Shown in pieces: positions 6,910 through 7,964 of a DNA stretch of 7,964 nucleotides; positions within the stretch are counted from its first letter, which is position 1; every line of letters starts with the position of its first letter. The translations under genes were made by a program, and so were the position numbers. The stretch comes from an uncultured Solirubrobacterales bacterium (GTDB lineage Bacteria; Actinomycetota; Thermoleophilia; Solirubrobacterales; Solirubrobacteraceae): the NCBI GenBank assembly GCA_937973575.1, contig CALJKH010000135.1, positions 1 through 7,964 on the forward strand. Direction: 5' to 3'. The notes under the pieces are model-generated. The model was not told the origin of the DNA, did no database searches, and saw only the letters and a list, made by a program, of their open reading frames with translations.

Positions 6910-7964
6910 TCAGCGCTTGGGGCAGGTATTGGGGTTGAGTGGCCCCAGGATCTTGAAGACTTGGAACTTGTCCGGTTCCTTGGAGCCTGTTGACGACACG
7001 TTCAGTGCCAGCCCAGGTATTTCCTTTACAAGCTTGGCGTTTGGATCACTTGACACCCACTTGACCTCAGGGTTGGGGTAGGTGGTGCGGATCCAGATAT
7101 TGCGTAGTGGTGATCCGATCACATAGGTGAAGCGACCGTTGTTAATCAGAGTGCGTGTTTCAGCGCAGCTCGTGCTGGGAGTCAACTTCCCGTTGGGTCC
7201 ATGGACTCCGATGTATTCAACCCAGTTCTGAAGGTGGTCACCCGATTGGAGGTACTGACTGAAGGTGCCTGACTCGCCGACGATTCCAATGCGCTGGGTT
7301 CCCGGGGCTGCAAGGGCCGGCGTGTAGCCCGCCTCGCGCCCGTGCGCGTAGTCGTGGGCAAGCTTGCGGCCGCCAACAACTGCGAGCAGGGCAGTAAGGA
7401 CGATCACTGCGACTCGAGCGTTCCGGCCAATGCGCTCCCAATTGGTGCCGAGCGTGAAGACGGCGATGATGATTCCGGCTGCCGCGATTAAAGGCAGGCG
7501 TGGATGCACAAGCACCCACCACCGTGATCGGGTGGCTGGGAGTACGACGAGGAGTGCCAGTGGGAGCGCAGACCAGTCACGCCAACGGCTCGAGACGCCG
7601 CGCAGGTTGATCGGCGCGAGAGCCAACGCAAGGCAGAGTCCCGGCGCGATGAATCGGGCGTCCAAGGTAAGGCCGCGAAGTGGGCCGCCGGGAGGGCCTG
7701 CTGCAGTGCCCGGAGTGAAGAGGTAACCGGCCATGGTGGCCAGTGCGACGAACCCCATGATCCGCCAAACCTTTGAGGGTGGCACTGCGATAATCAGCAG
7801 GGAGCCAACCACTCCAAGTCCAATCGCAATAAGTGCGCCAGGCCCAAGGCTCTTGCTCCAAGCAGCTGGGAGCTGATGGAGGATCACATCAGCGTTGGTG
7901 AAGTAGTGGCTGATCGGCTTCATCGTGTCTGCCTGCAGTCCCTTTCCAGCGCTCGGGAAGAACG
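6910..7964 (-). CDS. C-terminal part of a large membrane protein, putative GT-C glycosyltransferase (runs off right edge)
   Basis: The first ATG in the window is at 7923-7921, but the frame stays open without a stop to the window edge (13 more complete codons, beginning FFPSAGKG). No ribosome site precedes that ATG, so the true start is probably outside and the gene is cut. Numbered from that Met, hydrophobic segments lie at about 26-48, 53-71, 91-107, 118-131, 143-160 and 168-184. A soluble, presumably extracytoplasmic domain follows (about 190-337). DARFIAPGL (88-96) matches the aromatic/basic ARF-x-x-P motif seen before late helices in many GT-C proteins. The tail holds RIGIVGESG (211-219), LQNWVEYIG (231-239), a Cys (253) and FTYVIGSP (265-272); a second Cys is at 334, and the two might form a disulfide. 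It lies 33 nt upstream of the next membrane gene. Function is inferred only. Confidence 0.7.
   Translation of the reverse strand, partial: FFPSAGKGLQADTMKPISHYFTNADVILHQLPAAWSKSLGPGALIAIGLGVVGSLLIIAVPPSKVWRIMGFVALATMAGYLFTPGTAAGPPGGPLRGLTLDARFIAPGLCLALALAPINLRGVSSRWRDWSALPLALLVVLPATRSRWWVLVHPRLPLIAAAGIIIAVFTLGTNWERIGRNARVAVIVLTALLAVVGGRKLAHDYAHGREAGYTPALAAPGTQRIGIVGESGTFSQYLQSGDHLQNWVEYIGVHGPNGKLTPSTSCAETRTLINNGRFTYVIGSPLRNIWIRTTYPNPEVKWVSSDPNAKLVKEIPGLALNVSSTGSKEPDKFQVFKILGPLNPNTCPKR

Noticed and set aside
6903..6914. Palindrome GCTGA-GA-TCAGC at the stop codon of the edge-truncated gene
   Set aside because: The loop is only 2 nt and the stem 5 bp, with no T-run. It is too small to support a terminator or operator call.
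7364..7726. Plus-strand open frame of 120 codons
   Set aside because: It is antisense to the edge-truncated membrane protein, with an Arg/Ser-rich shadow composition and no start signal.

Overview
The window looks like a piece of an actinobacterial chromosome. Base composition is GC-rich (clearly above half by eye). The large helicase belongs to the MrfA/SftH clade, which is common in Actinobacteria. The big polytopic membrane proteins most resemble, from memory, uncharacterised glycosyltransferase-like proteins of Thermoleophilia/Solirubrobacterales and related actinobacteria. The taxonomic placement is an inference from gene content. No rRNA, tRNA, CRISPR array, insertion sequence, integrase or phage gene is visible.

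Layout: positions 1-239 hold the start of a minus-strand HAD-family phosphatase that runs off the left edge. It is divergent, across an 86-nt gap, from a 759-residue superfamily II DNA helicase (326-2605, plus). After a 70-nt spacer with a modest hairpin come two plus-strand envelope genes: a secreted M23 (LytM-type) peptidoglycan endopeptidase with a lysine/proline repeat linker (2676-3428), then a 579-residue multi-spanning membrane protein (3449-5188). From the right come two minus-strand genes: a large membrane protein cut by the right edge (6910 to beyond 7964) and a second one of 569 residues (5167-6876). The two groups converge, and the two middle genes overlap tail to tail by 22 bp. 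A good hairpin starts 3 nt after the plus-strand stop codon.

The HAD enzyme and helicase are probably housekeeping genes. The right two thirds reads as a cell-envelope region: one wall hydrolase and three GT-C-like membrane proteins that may move sugars from polyprenyl-phosphate carriers onto envelope polymers. That function is inferred from architecture only. Coding density is very high; no stretch over 300 bases lacks a gene. Shine-Dalgarno sequences are weak or absent at most starts, and two starts have TANNNT elements at a distance that would suit leaderless transcription. I found no convincing defence, mobile or otherwise undescribed multi-gene system. The most open question is the function of the three membrane proteins.
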